Shown in pieces: positions 53,502 through 63,781 of a stretch of DNA of 64,000 bases (position 1 is the stretch's first letter; every line of letters begins with the position of its first letter). The DNA is from Devosia sp. Lineage in GTDB: Bacteria; Pseudomonadota; Alphaproteobacteria; Rhizobiales; Devosiaceae. The stretch is taken from the NCBI RefSeq assembly GCF_028290625.1, contig NZ_JAQGJM010000022.1, forward strand, positions 1-64,000, in the 5' to 3' direction. Made by a program: the position numbers and the translations under genes. Below the pieces are notes generated by a model. It was given only the letters and a program-made list of their open reading frames with translations, was not told where the DNA came from and ran no database searches.

Positions 53502-54513
53502 AGCCGTTGGTGCTGTCGCGGATGACCAGATCCGGCTCGATCATGGTCACGCGCGGCTCGGGCAGCACGTCGCCGGCTCCGATCAGGCCGATCAACCGCT
53601 CCACGGCCTGCTCGGTCACCATCTGCACCGCATAATTGACGCTCGATATCGGGGTCGCCGCGTGCTCGGCGAATTCGATATTATCGAAGCCCATGATGGC
53701 GACGTCCTGCGGCACCCGATAGCCATTCTTCTGGGTCCAGCGCAACGCGCCCATCGCCAGGCTATCGCAGGCGGCGAGCAGCGCTGTGGGGGGCTTCGCA
53801 AGGTTCATCAGCCGGTCCATGGCCCAATAGCCGCGGATGACCGCATTGCCCTGCGGATCGGCGACGAGGCACTCGTCGGTGCTCAAGCCCGCTTCGGTCA
53901 GCGCTCGGGCATAGCCTTCACGCTTTTCGAAGTTACCGCTTGGCTTGGCGCCATCGATGATGCCGATGCGCTGGTGGCCGATATCGATCAGGTGTCGCGT
54001 GGCTTGATAGGCGCCCCGCCTTTCGTCCATGCAGACGGCGTCGATGCCGGCATCCAAGTCGGCGACCAGCAGCACGACGGGATAATTGTCCTGGCGCAGG
54101 CGCTTGATGTGATCGAGGTCGCGATGGTTGCGCGGATAGATCAGCATGCCGTCCACCTGGCGCGAGCGGAACATCTCGATGACCTTTTTCTCGGTCGCCA
54201 AGTCGTTATTCGAGGTCGCAAAAAGCGTGGAATAGCCGCGTTCGGCCAGTGCCAGTTCGATCGCCTGCGCCACATGGGTCAGCATTGGATTGGTGATTTC
54301 GGTCAGCACCAGCCCCACGGTCATGGTCTGCCGGCTGACCAGCGATTTGGCCACGTGATTGGGCGCGTAGTTCAGCGCTTCGGCCGCCTGCTGGATGACC
54401 ACGCGGGTGTCTTCGGGAATGCGCGCGCTTTGGCGCAAGGCCAGCGACACGGTGTTTACGGAAAACCCGGTGCGCTCGGCGATGTCCTTCAGGCGAACGA
54501 TGGATCTACCCAT
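53500..54513 (-). CDS. LacI family transcriptional regulator
   Basis: A 337-residue repressor. The N-terminal HTH and hinge are VRLKDIAERTGFSVNTVSLALRQSARIPEDTR and AEALNYAPNHVAKSLVSR; the C-terminal periplasmic-binding-like domain binds a sugar or sugar phosphate (LVLTEITNPMLTHVAQAIE, IGIIDGAKPSGNFEKREGY). It probably controls the sugar ABC operon and companion enzymes at 54.6-62 kb, and its own gene. No clear 16-18 bp LacI palindrome was found in the gap at 56025-56217. Confidence 0.92.
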   Translation of the reverse strand: MGRSIVRLKDIAERTGFSVNTVSLALRQSARIPEDTRVVIQQAAEALNYAPNHVAKSLVSRQTMTVGLVLTEITNPMLTHVAQAIELALAERGYSTLFATSNNDLATEKKVIEMFRSRQVDGMLIYPRNHRDLDHIKRLRQDNYPVVLLVADLDAGIDAVCMDERRGAYQATRHLIDIGHQRIGIIDGAKPSGNFEKREGYARALTEAGLSTDECLVADPQGNAVIRGYWAMDRLMNLAKPPTALLAACDSLAMGALRWTQKNGYRVPQDVAIMGFDNIEFAEHAATPISSVNYAVQMVTEQAVERLIGLIGAGDVLPEPRVTMIEPDLVIRDSTNG

Positions 54514-54608
54514 GACTTACTGTCTATCCCGCTTCAGCCGCTCGATTGTGGCTCGTAGCACGCTTAAATGCGGCGGCGAGTGGTAATCGGCGCACTGGCG
54601 TTATCCAA

Positions 54609-55052
54609 TCAAATGCCGTGTTGGCGCAACCGTGCGATCGCCTGCAATTGCTGGCTATTGGCGTGCATCTGCATCAGCTCGATCTTGTTGCCATCGGGAT
54701 CGAGCAGCCAGGCCTGACTATTGCCGTCGGCGCCCGATTTCGGCTCGATCAGCATGGTAACGCCCTTGCCCTTGAGCTCCGCCACCACCGCGTCCAGATC
54801 GTCCACCATCAGGCACAGATGCCCAAAGCCATTGGCATGCCAGCTTTCCGACGCCCGTTCCGTCTCGGCACCGGGAAAGATTTCGATGAACTGATCGTCG
54901 GTGACGCGCAGATAGACCAGCCATGGCGTGCCGTTGTCATGATCGATCCGCATCATCTCGGCAAAGCCGAGCGTGCCGATGTAAAAGTCCAGCGACTTGG
55001 CCAGATCGGCGACATTGATCGCCACGTGACCAATGCTCGTTATACCCTTCAT
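54609..55052 (-). CDS. VOC family (glyoxalase-like) protein
   Basis: 147 residues of the glyoxalase fold: SIGHVAINVADLAKSLDFYIGTLGFAEMMRID with the first metal His, GFGHLCLMVDDLDAVVAELKGKGV with the next, and QAWLLDPDGNKIELMQMHA with the acidic ligand. Similar to lactoylglutathione lyase, but with the pattern of a general VOC dioxygenase/isomerase. GGAGGAATTTCG precedes ATG 55052. A second VOC gene lies at 60504-60980 in the same sugar locus. Confidence 0.87.
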   Translation of the reverse strand: MKGITSIGHVAINVADLAKSLDFYIGTLGFAEMMRIDHDNGTPWLVYLRVTDDQFIEIFPGAETERASESWHANGFGHLCLMVDDLDAVVAELKGKGVTMLIEPKSGADGNSQAWLLDPDGNKIELMQMHANSQQLQAIARLRQHGI

Positions 55053-55211
55053 CGAAATTCCTCCCGGCCGTCATTGCGGCCAAAGTAGTCCATCCCCGCC
55101 GACAGCACCGCCGGCGGGCTCCAATGGGTCGGCATTCGCGACCTGTAGGAACGTTAATACGACAAACCATACGCCCCGCTATCGGCTTGTCAACCGCCCA
55201 CCGAGAGGCCG

Positions 55212-56024
55212 TCAGTCCCAGGCGGGTCCCCAGCCTGGATTGATCTCGCGCTGGCCACGGTCCACGCCCTCAATGGCCACGATATCCTCACTGCTCAGGC
55301 GCAATTTCGTCGCCTCGAAGTTCGAGCGGATGCGCTCGGCCTTCCCCGAAGTCGGGATGGCGATGTAGCCCTTGGCAAATTCGAAGGCCAGCGCCACCTG
55401 CTCCGGCGTCGCTCCATGCCGGTCGGCAATCTGGCTTATCACCGGCTCCCCACCCAGCACCCCCCGCGCGATCGGCAGATAACAGGTCACCGAAATTCCG
55501 CTGCTTAAACAATAGTTTGCCAGCTTACGATTCTGCAGCAGCGGATTGAGTTCGAACTGGTTATTGGAGATCGGCACCTCGCCCAAAACCGTTTTTGCCT
55601 GTTCTATCAAGGCGATGGTGAAGTTGGAAACTCCGACCAGCCGCGTCAGGCCCAGCGCATGCGCCTCGGCCAATTGCTCGATATAAACCTCCAGTGGAAT
55701 CTCTTCATTGGGTGATGGCCAATGGATCAGCGTCAGGTCGAGCTGGTCCACCTGCAGATTATCGCAACTCTGCCGCAGCGACGGCACCAGCATGCCCTTG
55801 CCGAAATTGCCGGTCTTGATCTTGGTGGTCACAAACACTTCGGAGCGCCGGAGCCCCGAGCGCTTTACCGTCTCGCCGACTTCCGTCTCGGTGCCATAGT
55901 CCTGCGCCGTGTCCAAATGTCGATAACCCACCTCCAGCGCCACCAGCATGGCGGCGATTCCGGCCTCCCCGGTGCGCCCATATGTGCCGAACCCCATTGC
56001 GGGGATATCGTATTGATTTGTCAT
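55212..56024 (-). CDS. Aldo/keto reductase (2,5-didehydrogluconate reductase type)
   Basis: 270 residues with the AKR5-like pattern. The catalytic Asp and Tyr lie in YRHLDTAQDYGTETEVGE, Lys in VFVTTKIKTGNFG, and His in LTLIHWPSPN. VGVSNFTIALIEQAK, the Asn/Gln pair NNQFELNPLLQN and the nucleotide pocket IPTSGKAERIRSNFEATK follow. Likely NADPH-dependent reduction of a sugar-derived ketone or aldehyde. Divergent from the ABC permease gene at 56218, so it probably belongs to the same sugar-controlled locus. Confidence 0.9.
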   Translation of the reverse strand: MTNQYDIPAMGFGTYGRTGEAGIAAMLVALEVGYRHLDTAQDYGTETEVGETVKRSGLRRSEVFVTTKIKTGNFGKGMLVPSLRQSCDNLQVDQLDLTLIHWPSPNEEIPLEVYIEQLAEAHALGLTRLVGVSNFTIALIEQAKTVLGEVPISNNQFELNPLLQNRKLANYCLSSGISVTCYLPIARGVLGGEPVISQIADRHGATPEQVALAFEFAKGYIAIPTSGKAERIRSNFEATKLRLSSEDIVAIEGVDRGQREINPGWGPAWD

Positions 56025-56109
56025 CGCTTTTAACCTCCACAGACCCCCTCGGGCCGCTTCCTATTGTCCACAGCCTCGATGCTACCGCTAACACAGGCCG
56101 ATTTTTTTA

Positions 56110-56115
56110 TTGACG
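56110..56115 (+). promoter_or_regulatory. Candidate -35 box for the sugar ABC operon
   Basis: TTGACG lies in AT-rich DNA between the divergent reductase and permease genes. A matching -10 is weak (TTAGTT or TAGTTT 17-18 bp downstream); the neat TAATAT box at 56145-56150 is too far away (29 bp). I regard the exact promoter as unresolved. Confidence 0.3.
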
Positions 56116-56217
56116 GATTGTTTCGGATGACCTTAGTTTAACGATAATATGGCTCGCAAGGGCAGACATGCCAACGAGCAGAACAATCTGACATGGCATG
56201 CTGGAAAGGGAGAGATC

Positions 56218-57114
56218 ATGGCCTTTCGGTGGAGCCGATGGTCGCCGCAACTGGCTTTGCTGCCGGCGGTCACCGTCACAGCCGTCGCCTTTGTGGGCGC
56301 GATCATCTGGACCATTTACCTGTCGCTCACGCGCAGCCGGCGCCTGCCGGAATATGGGATCGACTGGTCCGAACCGCTGCGGCAGTACACGCGCCTGTTC
56401 GCCGACGACGCCTGGGCGATTTCACTGAAAAACCTGATCATCCTTGGCCTCGGCAGCGCCCTGGCCATCGTCTTCGGCTTCATCCTCGCCGCCATGATCG
56501 ACAAGGAAAAGCGCGGCGAGAGCCTGTTCCGCACCGTTTTCCTCTACCCGCTCGCCGTGTCGCTGATCGTCACCGGCACGGCCTGGCGCTGGCTGTTCAA
56601 TCCTGAATTCGGCGTCGAGCACGCGCTTCATTCCATCGGCCTGACCTGGATCAACTTCTCCTGGCTGTCCACCGGCGAAACTGCCATGTACGGCGTCATT
56701 CTGGCCGCGGTCTGGCAAAGCTCGGGCTTCTACATGGCCCTGATGCTGGCCGGCCTGAAGTCGATCAACTCCGAGATCTGGAGCGCTGCCCGCCTCGATG
56801 GCGTCAACCTCTTCCGCCTCTATACCGAGATCATCATTCCGATGATGAAGTTCACCTTCGTCACCTGCGCCATCCTGCTCTCGCTGGGCGTGATCAAGGC
56901 CTATGACGTGATCGTCGCCATGACCAATGGTGGCCCCGGCCAGTCCACTTACGTGCCGGCCTATTTCACCATCCAGGCGCTGTCGGCCAAGGGCAATCTG
57001 GGCTTCGCCTCCGCCGCCGCTGTCATGATGCTGGTCATCACCGCCGTCATCTTCCTGCCGCTGGTTATGCTCACCGCCTGGCAGCAACGCCGCACCGGGA
57101 GGGCTGCACATTGA
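56218..57114 (+). CDS. Sugar (glucose-type) ABC importer, permease 1
   Basis: A 298-residue inner-membrane permease of the MalF class with six segments, beginning LALLPAVTVTAVAFVGAIIWTIYLSL. The FYMALMLAGLKSINSEIWSAARLDGVNLFRLYTEIIIPMM region contains the EAA loop. AAAGGGAGAGATC precedes ATG 56218. First gene of a permease-permease-ATPase-binding protein operon; the TTG start of permease 2 overlaps its TGA. Confidence 0.92.
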   Translation: MAFRWSRWSPQLALLPAVTVTAVAFVGAIIWTIYLSLTRSRRLPEYGIDWSEPLRQYTRLFADDAWAISLKNLIILGLGSALAIVFGFILAAMIDKEKRGESLFRTVFLYPLAVSLIVTGTAWRWLFNPEFGVEHALHSIGLTWINFSWLSTGETAMYGVILAAVWQSSGFYMALMLAGLKSINSEIWSAARLDGVNLFRLYTEIIIPMMKFTFVTCAILLSLGVIKAYDVIVAMTNGGPGQSTYVPAYFTIQALSAKGNLGFASAAAVMMLVITAVIFLPLVMLTAWQQRRTGRAAH

Positions 57115-58043
57115 GCGATCTCACCATAGCCCAGAAGATGCTCGGCGGCGAAGTCGCCGTCCGCAGCGCGCCCTACTTCCCGCGCAAGAAGAAGCGCATC
57201 ACCGGGCGCTCCATCGCCATCATCATCTTCCTGTCGATCTGCGCCATTTTCTTCTGCGTACCGCTCTACGTGGTGATCATCACCTCATTCAAGACCATGG
57301 AGCAGATTCGCGAAGGCGCCATGTTCTCGCTGCCCAATGTGTGGACGCTGGAAGCCTGGGATCACGCCTGGAACAGCGCCTGCTCGGGCATCAATTGTAA
57401 CGGCCTCAAGGTCGGCTTCTGGAATTCGGTGCAAATCCTGTTCCCCTCGCTGATCCTGTCGATCGGCATTTCCATGATCACCGGCTATGCGCTGGCTCTG
57501 TGGAATGTGCGCTGGGCTGGCGGCTTCCTGTTCCTGCTGTTCATCTGCGCCTTCGTGCCGTTCCAGATCATCATGTTCCCGCTGATCTCGATGACCGCCG
57601 CGATCAAGGTCTATGGCAATGTCTGGGGCGTCGCGATCGTGCATGCCGTGCTGGCCATGCCGGTGCTGACCCTGATTTTCCGCAATTACTACAAGGATAT
57701 CCCGCAGGAAATCATGAGCGCCGCGGTGATGGACTCCGGCTCGTTCTGGAAGATCTTCGTCGAGATCATCCTGCCCATGAGCGGCAATATCCTGATCGTC
57801 GTGCTGATCCTGCAGATCACCTCGATCTGGAACGATTACCTGATCGGCGTGACCTTCGGCGGCATGGGCAGCCAGCCGATGACGGTGAACCTGGCCAACC
57901 TGATCACCATCTCGACGGGCACCACCCGCTACAACGACAACATGGCGGCAGCTCTGCAGACCGCCATTCCGCCGCTCGTCATCTATTTCTTCGTCGGGAA
58001 GCTCTTCGTCCAGGGCATTACCGCCGGCGCCATCAAGGGTTGA
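57111..58043 (+). CDS. Sugar (glucose-type) ABC importer, permease 2
   Basis: A 310-residue permease of the MalG class. It starts at TTG 57111, overlapping the previous stop (TTGA). A cytoplasmic N-terminus of about 35 residues is followed by SIAIIIFLSICAIFFCVPLY, and the periplasmic loop CSGINCNGLKVGFWNSV resembles permeases of glucose/mannose importers (GtsC-like). The EAA loop is EIMSAAVMDSGSFWKIFVEIILPMS. It has two Cys in the loop, as is usual for that subgroup. Confidence 0.9.
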   Translation: MSDLTIAQKMLGGEVAVRSAPYFPRKKKRITGRSIAIIIFLSICAIFFCVPLYVVIITSFKTMEQIREGAMFSLPNVWTLEAWDHAWNSACSGINCNGLKVGFWNSVQILFPSLILSIGISMITGYALALWNVRWAGGFLFLLFICAFVPFQIIMFPLISMTAAIKVYGNVWGVAIVHAVLAMPVLTLIFRNYYKDIPQEIMSAAVMDSGSFWKIFVEIILPMSGNILIVVLILQITSIWNDYLIGVTFGGMGSQPMTVNLANLITISTGTTRYNDNMAAALQTAIPPLVIYFFVGKLFVQGITAGAIKG

Positions 58044-58047
58044 GTTA

Positions 58048-59148
<1,101 letters not shown>

Positions 59149-59174
59149 TTTCGACATCACAGGGAGAGAGACAG

Positions 59175-60428
59175 ATGTCTAAGAGAACTCTAGCCGCCGT
59201 TATAACCGGGCTCATGCTGAGCACGGCCTCGTTCAGCGCCATGGCCACCGATCTGGTGATCTATCACACCTGGTCGGCAGGCCCCGAAGTCGCCGCCCTC
59301 AACGTGCTCAAGAGCGCGCTCGAGGCCAAGGGCCATTCCTGGACCGATATCGCCATTCCGCACGATACCGGCTCCAACGTGAACCTGATGAGCATGGTCA
59401 CCGGCGGTTCCCCGCCGAACCTGTTCGTTGAATCCAATCCCGGCGTCTATCGCGATCTCGCGGGCCTCGGTTACGAATTCGACCTGACCCAGTGGTATGC
59501 CGACAACCACATCCTCGAGAACCTGCCCAAGGCCGTTGCCGACTCGCTCTCGGTCGATGGCAAGATCGTCAAGGTGCCGATGGCGCTGCACATCGATGGC
59601 ATGGTCTATTACAACATGGACGTGGCCAAGAAGGCCGGTGTCGATCCCGCGAGCTGGACTTCGCTCGACGCCATGTTCGCCGATTTCCCCAAGATCCGTG
59701 AAGCCGGCTTCGCGCCGCTCGCCGTCGGCAGCCAGCCTTTCCAGGTCGGCTACCTGTTCCACACGCTGGTGGCAGCCGTCGCCGGCCAGGAACTCTACAA
59801 CCGCGTCTATGGCGAGGATGTCGACGAGACCGCGCTGGACGATCCGGCATTTGCCAAGGCTCTCGAAGAGCTGCGCCTGTTCGCCAACGAAGCCGGCCCC
59901 GACTCGCAGAACCGCCCCTGGAACGAGACCACCAACGAGGTCATCACCGGCAAGGCGCTGATGCAGATCCACGGTGACTGGATGAAGGGCGAATGGCTGG
60001 CCGCCGGCAAGAAGGCGGGCACCGATTTCGGTTGCTTGCCGATTCCGGGCGCCCAGGCCGTTTCGGCTTCGGTTGATTCCTGGGGCCTGCTGGGCGGCAG
60101 CGGCGTTGCCGACGACGTCAAGAAGGCCGAACTGGACTTCGCTTCGATCGTCGTCGATCCGGAAATCCAGGCCAAGTTCGCCGCCGCCAAGGGCTCAACC
60201 CCGGTGCGCAGCGATGCGCCTGCCGCCAGCCTCGACGCCTGCTCGACTGAAGTTCTGAGCATCCTGTCGGACCCGACGAAAGGCGTGCAGACGCCCAACG
60301 CCATCACCGATGCCGATTGGCGCAATTCCATCTGGGACGTCGTCTTCAACTACTGGAGCGACCCCTCGATGACCGTCGAACAGGCCATCGCCAAGATGAA
60401 AGAAAACTACGAGACCATCCTCGGCTAA
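59175..60428 (+). CDS. Sugar (glucose/mannose-type) binding protein
   Basis: 417 residues with a signal peptide (MSKRTLAAVITGLMLSTASF, cleaved near AMATD). The mature start DLVIYHTWSAGPEVAALNVLKSALEAKG and the region DWMKGEWLAAGKKAGTDFGC resemble glucose/mannose-binding proteins of the GtsA type. Two Cys (near 287 and 355) may form a disulfide. It follows the ATPase gene, an unusual last place for a binding protein. AGGGAGAGAGAC precedes ATG 59175. The sugar is inferred from similarity. Confidence 0.88.
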   Translation: MSKRTLAAVITGLMLSTASFSAMATDLVIYHTWSAGPEVAALNVLKSALEAKGHSWTDIAIPHDTGSNVNLMSMVTGGSPPNLFVESNPGVYRDLAGLGYEFDLTQWYADNHILENLPKAVADSLSVDGKIVKVPMALHIDGMVYYNMDVAKKAGVDPASWTSLDAMFADFPKIREAGFAPLAVGSQPFQVGYLFHTLVAAVAGQELYNRVYGEDVDETALDDPAFAKALEELRLFANEAGPDSQNRPWNETTNEVITGKALMQIHGDWMKGEWLAAGKKAGTDFGCLPIPGAQAVSASVDSWGLLGGSGVADDVKKAELDFASIVVDPEIQAKFAAAKGSTPVRSDAPAASLDACSTEVLSILSDPTKGVQTPNAITDADWRNSIWDVVFNYWSDPSMTVEQAIAKMKENYETILG

Positions 60429-60445
60429 GTTTCCTCCCAAGGAAA

Positions 60446-60473
60446 GCGGCCCGGTGTTTCCCACCCGGGCCGC
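60446..60473 (+). terminator. Stem-loop after the sugar binding-protein gene
   Basis: GCGGCCCGG-N10-CCGGGCCGC, a perfect 9-bp stem, starts 17 bases after the stop codon. No T-run. It could terminate or stabilise the transporter mRNA before the VOC gene. Confidence 0.65.
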
Positions 60474-60503
60474 GCTACCCCAATCCCATGATGGACGACT
60501 GAT

Positions 60504-60980
60504 ATGGACAAGCGCCTGCTTGATGAAGATGTGGTGATGCAGATCTGCTTCGTCACCGACGACGTGGTGAAATCGGCGCAATGGTTTTCCGACCTGACCG
60601 GCAAGCCGGTTCCCAAGGAAGGCCGCGCCGCGGAACCCGAAGAAGCGCAGGCCATCTACATGGGCAAGCCGGCCGAAGTGGGCTGCCGCATCATGATGTT
60701 CAAGTTCGGCAATATCGACGTCGAATTCCTTGAGCCCGGCCCCGAGAAAAGCGCCTGGCGCGACCTGCTCGAAGAAAAAGGGCCCGGCTGCCACCACATC
60801 GCCTTCAAGACCAAGAACCTGACCAAGCGCGACGCCTATCTCGAATCCAAAGGCCACCAGCTCCTGCAGCGCGGCGAATTCGATGGCAGCCACGGCCGCT
60901 ACGCCTACTACGACACCGTCAAGGCGCTTGGCGTCATGATCGAACTGCTCGAATTCGACAACGACAAAGAGCCACAATAG
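60504..60980 (+). CDS. VOC family protein (methylmalonyl-CoA epimerase-like fold)
   Basis: 158 residues of the vicinal-oxygen-chelate fold: MQICFVTDDVVKSAQWFSDLTG, DVEFLEPGPEKSAWRDLLEEKGPG, CHHIAFKTKNLTKRDAYLES and the closing DTVKALGVMIELLEFD. The layout resembles epimerase/glyoxalase-type VOC enzymes in sugar loci, where some act as 2-keto or sugar-acid isomerases. Substrate unknown. It lies between the transporter and the isomerase and is separated from the latter by a palindromic repeat. Confidence 0.82.
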   Translation: MDKRLLDEDVVMQICFVTDDVVKSAQWFSDLTGKPVPKEGRAAEPEEAQAIYMGKPAEVGCRIMMFKFGNIDVEFLEPGPEKSAWRDLLEEKGPGCHHIAFKTKNLTKRDAYLESKGHQLLQRGEFDGSHGRYAYYDTVKALGVMIELLEFDNDKEPQ

Positions 60981-60990
60981 GGCGACCGCT

Positions 60991-61124
60991 CCTCACCTCT
61001 CCCTTTGGGGGAGAGGTCGGCGCGCAGCGACGGGTGAGGGCGCCTTCCCTAAACACCTCACCCAGCAAAGGCCCCCTCACCCGACCTAAGAAGGTCGACC
61101 TCTCCCCCAAAGGGAGAGGTGAAG
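60991..61124. repeat. ~134-bp palindromic repeat, family 2, copy 3
   Basis: Begins CCTCACCTCTCCC and ends GGGAGAGGTGAAG, with GGGGGAGAGGTCGGCGCG and CCCCCTCACCCG inside. It sits between the VOC and isomerase genes of one operon, 25 bases before the isomerase ATG. Confidence 0.85.
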
Positions 61125-61148
61125 CGGGCTCCCAACCCGGATTCCCCC

Positions 61149-61904
61149 ATGACCTACCCCATTGCCTACCAGCTCTACTCCTCCCGCAATTTTCCCCCGC
61201 TTGCCGATCAACTCCCCATCCTCAAAGCCATGGGCTACGACGCCATTGAGCCCTGGCTTCCCGCCTACGAAGCCGACCCCAAGCTGTTCCGCCGCCAACT
61301 CGATGACGCCGGCCTCGCCTGCTGCGGCTTTCACATGCCGCTGGCCGGCCTTGTCTCCGACCCTAACCGCTTTATCGACATCGCACTGACGCTCGGCGCC
61401 ACCATCCTGATCCCGCCCTACGTCACCATCGAAGAGCGCGAAAATACTCCGGCTTATTGGCAGTTCCTCGGCCAAAAGCTCGCCAAGGGCGCCGACGCCG
61501 CCAAGCCACACGGCCTCAAGGTCGCCTGGCACAACCACGATTTCGAATATTACGCCCTGCCTGACGGCACCCGCCCTATCGAGCACATCTTTGCCGAAAG
61601 CGGCGACGCCTGGTTCGAGATCGACTGCGGCTGGATCGTCCGCGCCGGCGCCGACCCCGCGACCGAGCTCAAGCGCTACGCCTCCCGCATCATCGCCATC
61701 CAGCTCAAGGACACCGCGCCCATCGGCACCAAGCAGGACGATGGCTGGACCGCCACCGGCGACGGCATCATCTCCTGGGGCCACCTCATCCCCCTGTTCC
61801 GCGCCACCACCGCCGACCACCTCGTCGCCGAACACGACAACCCCAGCGACTGGCAAGCCTTCGCCAAACGCTCGATCGACTACATGAAGAAGATCGGGCT
61901 CTAA
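61149..61904 (+). CDS. Sugar phosphate isomerase/epimerase (xylose-isomerase-like TIM barrel)
   Basis: 251 residues. The TIM-barrel metal sites are visible: ILKAMGYDAIEPWLPAY near the N-terminus, KVAWHNHDFEYYAL, WFEIDCGWIVRAGADP, IIAIQLKDTAP and the closing HLVAEHDNPSDW. Members isomerise or epimerise sugars and inositols. ATG 61149 is used; no good Shine-Dalgarno is present because the palindromic repeat ends 25 bases upstream, so initiation may depend on upstream translation. With the ABC importer it suggests import and rearrangement of a sugar. Confidence 0.85.
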   Translation: MTYPIAYQLYSSRNFPPLADQLPILKAMGYDAIEPWLPAYEADPKLFRRQLDDAGLACCGFHMPLAGLVSDPNRFIDIALTLGATILIPPYVTIEERENTPAYWQFLGQKLAKGADAAKPHGLKVAWHNHDFEYYALPDGTRPIEHIFAESGDAWFEIDCGWIVRAGADPATELKRYASRIIAIQLKDTAPIGTKQDDGWTATGDGIISWGHLIPLFRATTADHLVAEHDNPSDWQAFAKRSIDYMKKIGL

Positions 61905-62012
61905 CGCTCGAAGCATTGCGGCGGACCGCTACAGTTCCGCCGCTGCCTATTTTCGCTTTCCTTACCTTGATCCATCGCCATACTGCCTTGGCACTCGCAC
62001 CCAAGGCCGACC

Positions 62013-62555
62013 ATGCGCACCCTCGATATCCGGCGGCACACCATGCGCCGCAAGCCCGGCGTTCACCTATCGCAGGATGGCATCGCACTCGCCCGACTGG
62101 TCGGCGAAAACGCCGGCCCCTATGATCTGGTTCTCACCAGCACCATCCCACGCGCCATCGAAACCGCCATCGCCATGGGCTTCGAAGTCCACCAGACCAT
62201 CGACGAGCTCGGCCACCTGCCCGGGGCCATCGCCAATACCGTTGGGTGGCCCAGTCCTTTTGCCCATGTCGCCAAAGTCGTGGCAACGGACATTCCGGCC
62301 GCGGCCTTCGCCCAGGCACAGGCCCAACTCTGGCGCCAGATCGCCGATCAACTGACCGATGGCCACCGCGCCCTGATCATCACCCACGGCCTGTTCATCG
62401 AACTAGGCACCGCGGCCAGCTTGCCCCAACAAGATCCAGCCAGTTGGGGCGACGCCATCGGCTACTGCGAAGGCATCGGTCTCACCTACGATGGCGACCG
62501 CACCCACGGCGATATCCTACGCGTCCCGCCCCAATATCGACTGGTCAACAACTAG
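62013..62555 (+). CDS. Histidine phosphatase superfamily protein
   Basis: 180 residues. The catalytic RHT/RHG motif is in LDIRRHTMRRKPG near residue 8, with the second His in IITHGLFIELG near residue 130. The RxxT-like TSTIPRAIETA motif is present. The family covers phosphoglycerate mutases, sugar-phosphate phosphatases and SixA-like phosphohistidine phosphatases; short length suggests a phosphatase. Its stop codon lies in the left arm of repeat family 1 copy C. Confidence 0.82.
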   Translation: MRTLDIRRHTMRRKPGVHLSQDGIALARLVGENAGPYDLVLTSTIPRAIETAIAMGFEVHQTIDELGHLPGAIANTVGWPSPFAHVAKVVATDIPAAAFAQAQAQLWRQIADQLTDGHRALIITHGLFIELGTAASLPQQDPASWGDAIGYCEGIGLTYDGDRTHGDILRVPPQYRLVNN

Positions 62556-62698
62556 GTCGTGTGGACAGTTGCGTCAGGCCGGAGCGAGAATGACAGTTTT
62601 CGAGAACCGGAGCGCAACGTACGTTGGTACGTGAGCACCGGAAGCGCAGGAAACTGCCATTTGCAGCCCGGCATCACCAACTGGCCACACGACCTAGT
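62551..62698. repeat. Structured palindromic repeat, family 1, copy C
   Basis: Outer arms 62551-62571 and 62678-62698 pair at 20 of 21 positions (left arm begins ACTAGGTCGTGTGG). The inner stem is ATGACAGTTTTC / GGAAACTGCCAT. The core is GAACCGGAGCGCAACGTAC and GTACGTGAGCACCGG, then GAAGCGC. The left arm covers the TAG stop of the phosphatase and the right arm ends one base before the AraC stop, so the element spans exactly the convergent gap. Confidence 0.85.
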
Positions 62699-62699
62699 C

Positions 62700-63731
62700 T
62701 TACTCCGCCGCCACCATCATCTGCCGCCGTGCATCCACCGGTGAAATCCCGAACCGCTTCTTGAAGCAGGTCGCGAAATACTGGCTCGACGAAAACCCGC
62801 AATCATACGCCACCGCCGTCACCGCCAATCCCGGCTGCTCCACCAAAAGCTTGCGCGCCGCGTCCAGTCGGATCATCTGCAGATACCGCACCGGCGTGAT
62901 ATTTGTCAGGCCCAGGCAATGCTGGGTAAACTGCGTGCGCGACAAGTTGCACTCCGCCGCCATGTTCTCCAGCGTCCAGTCCCCCACCAGAGCATGCCGC
63001 AGCCGTTCGAGGAAAATCTGCACCGTGCGCTTGGAATGCGCCAGCGCCTGATCCAGTACCGGCACCTGCGCCTCGATCTGCTGCATGAAATGCATCAGCA
63101 TCGTGGAAATGGCCAGTCGCAGCCGGATTTCCTCGCCCTCGATATCGTTCGTCGCCACGATATCGGCAATTCTCTCGAAGTCACGCGCCACCTCGCGTGA
63201 CGCCTGGTAAAACGGCTGCTCGTTCTTTGACAAAAACTCGGTCAGCCGCTTCTGGTCCCGCTCCGGCCAGGCCAGCCAATCCGGCCACAGCCAGGGATCG
63301 TGCGGCCGCCGCGTGCCCATGTCGAACAGCACCCAGACAATCTGGCTCGCCACCACGTTGGGATCGCCAAAAGCGTGCAATTGCCATGGCCGCACCACGA
63401 ACATCTGACCTTCCTGGATGTCGTGCTTTCGCCCGTCCAGCGTCAGCGTCAGGCTCCCTCGCGCCAGATAGGCGATCTTGACGCCCTCGTTGCAATGCAC
63501 CTTGAGGCCCCAATCCTGCGGCGCCGTCGCGTCCCAACCGCCCACCGAACACACCTGCGGCAGCGCCTCACCCAGCGGGCGCCCCGGATACCCCCGCCGC
63601 GTCCAGGCACTGAGCGTCACCTTCCCGGCCAGCGAGGCGTCCAGCAAATCCTTGCAATTGCCCGCATAAAGCAGCGCCCCCGGCTCCCGAAACACTGCCG
63701 GCCTTGCCAGCGCCGCCGCTCTCAAATCCAT
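62700..63731 (-). CDS. AraC family transcriptional regulator
   Basis: 343 residues. The N-terminal cupin-like ligand domain has WGLKVHCNEGVKIAYLARGSL and QEGQMFVVRPWQLHAFGDP. The C-terminal double HTH is at about 245-340: DWTLENMAAECNLSRTQFTQHCLGLTNITPVRYLQMIRLDAARKLL and VAYDCGFSSSQYFATCFKKRFGISP. It would activate genes in response to a sugar or aromatic ligand, possibly the neighbouring sugar locus; its promoter lies beyond 63731. A palindrome CCATTT-N7-AAATGG at 63763-63781 may be its own operator. Confidence 0.9.
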   Translation of the reverse strand: MDLRAAALARPAVFREPGALLYAGNCKDLLDASLAGKVTLSAWTRRGYPGRPLGEALPQVCSVGGWDATAPQDWGLKVHCNEGVKIAYLARGSLTLTLDGRKHDIQEGQMFVVRPWQLHAFGDPNVVASQIVWVLFDMGTRRPHDPWLWPDWLAWPERDQKRLTEFLSKNEQPFYQASREVARDFERIADIVATNDIEGEEIRLRLAISTMLMHFMQQIEAQVPVLDQALAHSKRTVQIFLERLRHALVGDWTLENMAAECNLSRTQFTQHCLGLTNITPVRYLQMIRLDAARKLLVEQPGLAVTAVAYDCGFSSSQYFATCFKKRFGISPVDARRQMMVAAE

Positions 63732-63762
63732 CCCGCCCTCATGTTCAAAATTTACCGGCGCG

Positions 63763-63781
63763 CCATTTCGAACGCAAATGG
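63763..63781. promoter_or_regulatory. Short palindrome upstream of the AraC gene
   Basis: CCATTT-CGAACGC-AAATGG, 32 bases before the AraC start. Position fits autoregulation; the short arms make this weak. Confidence 0.25.
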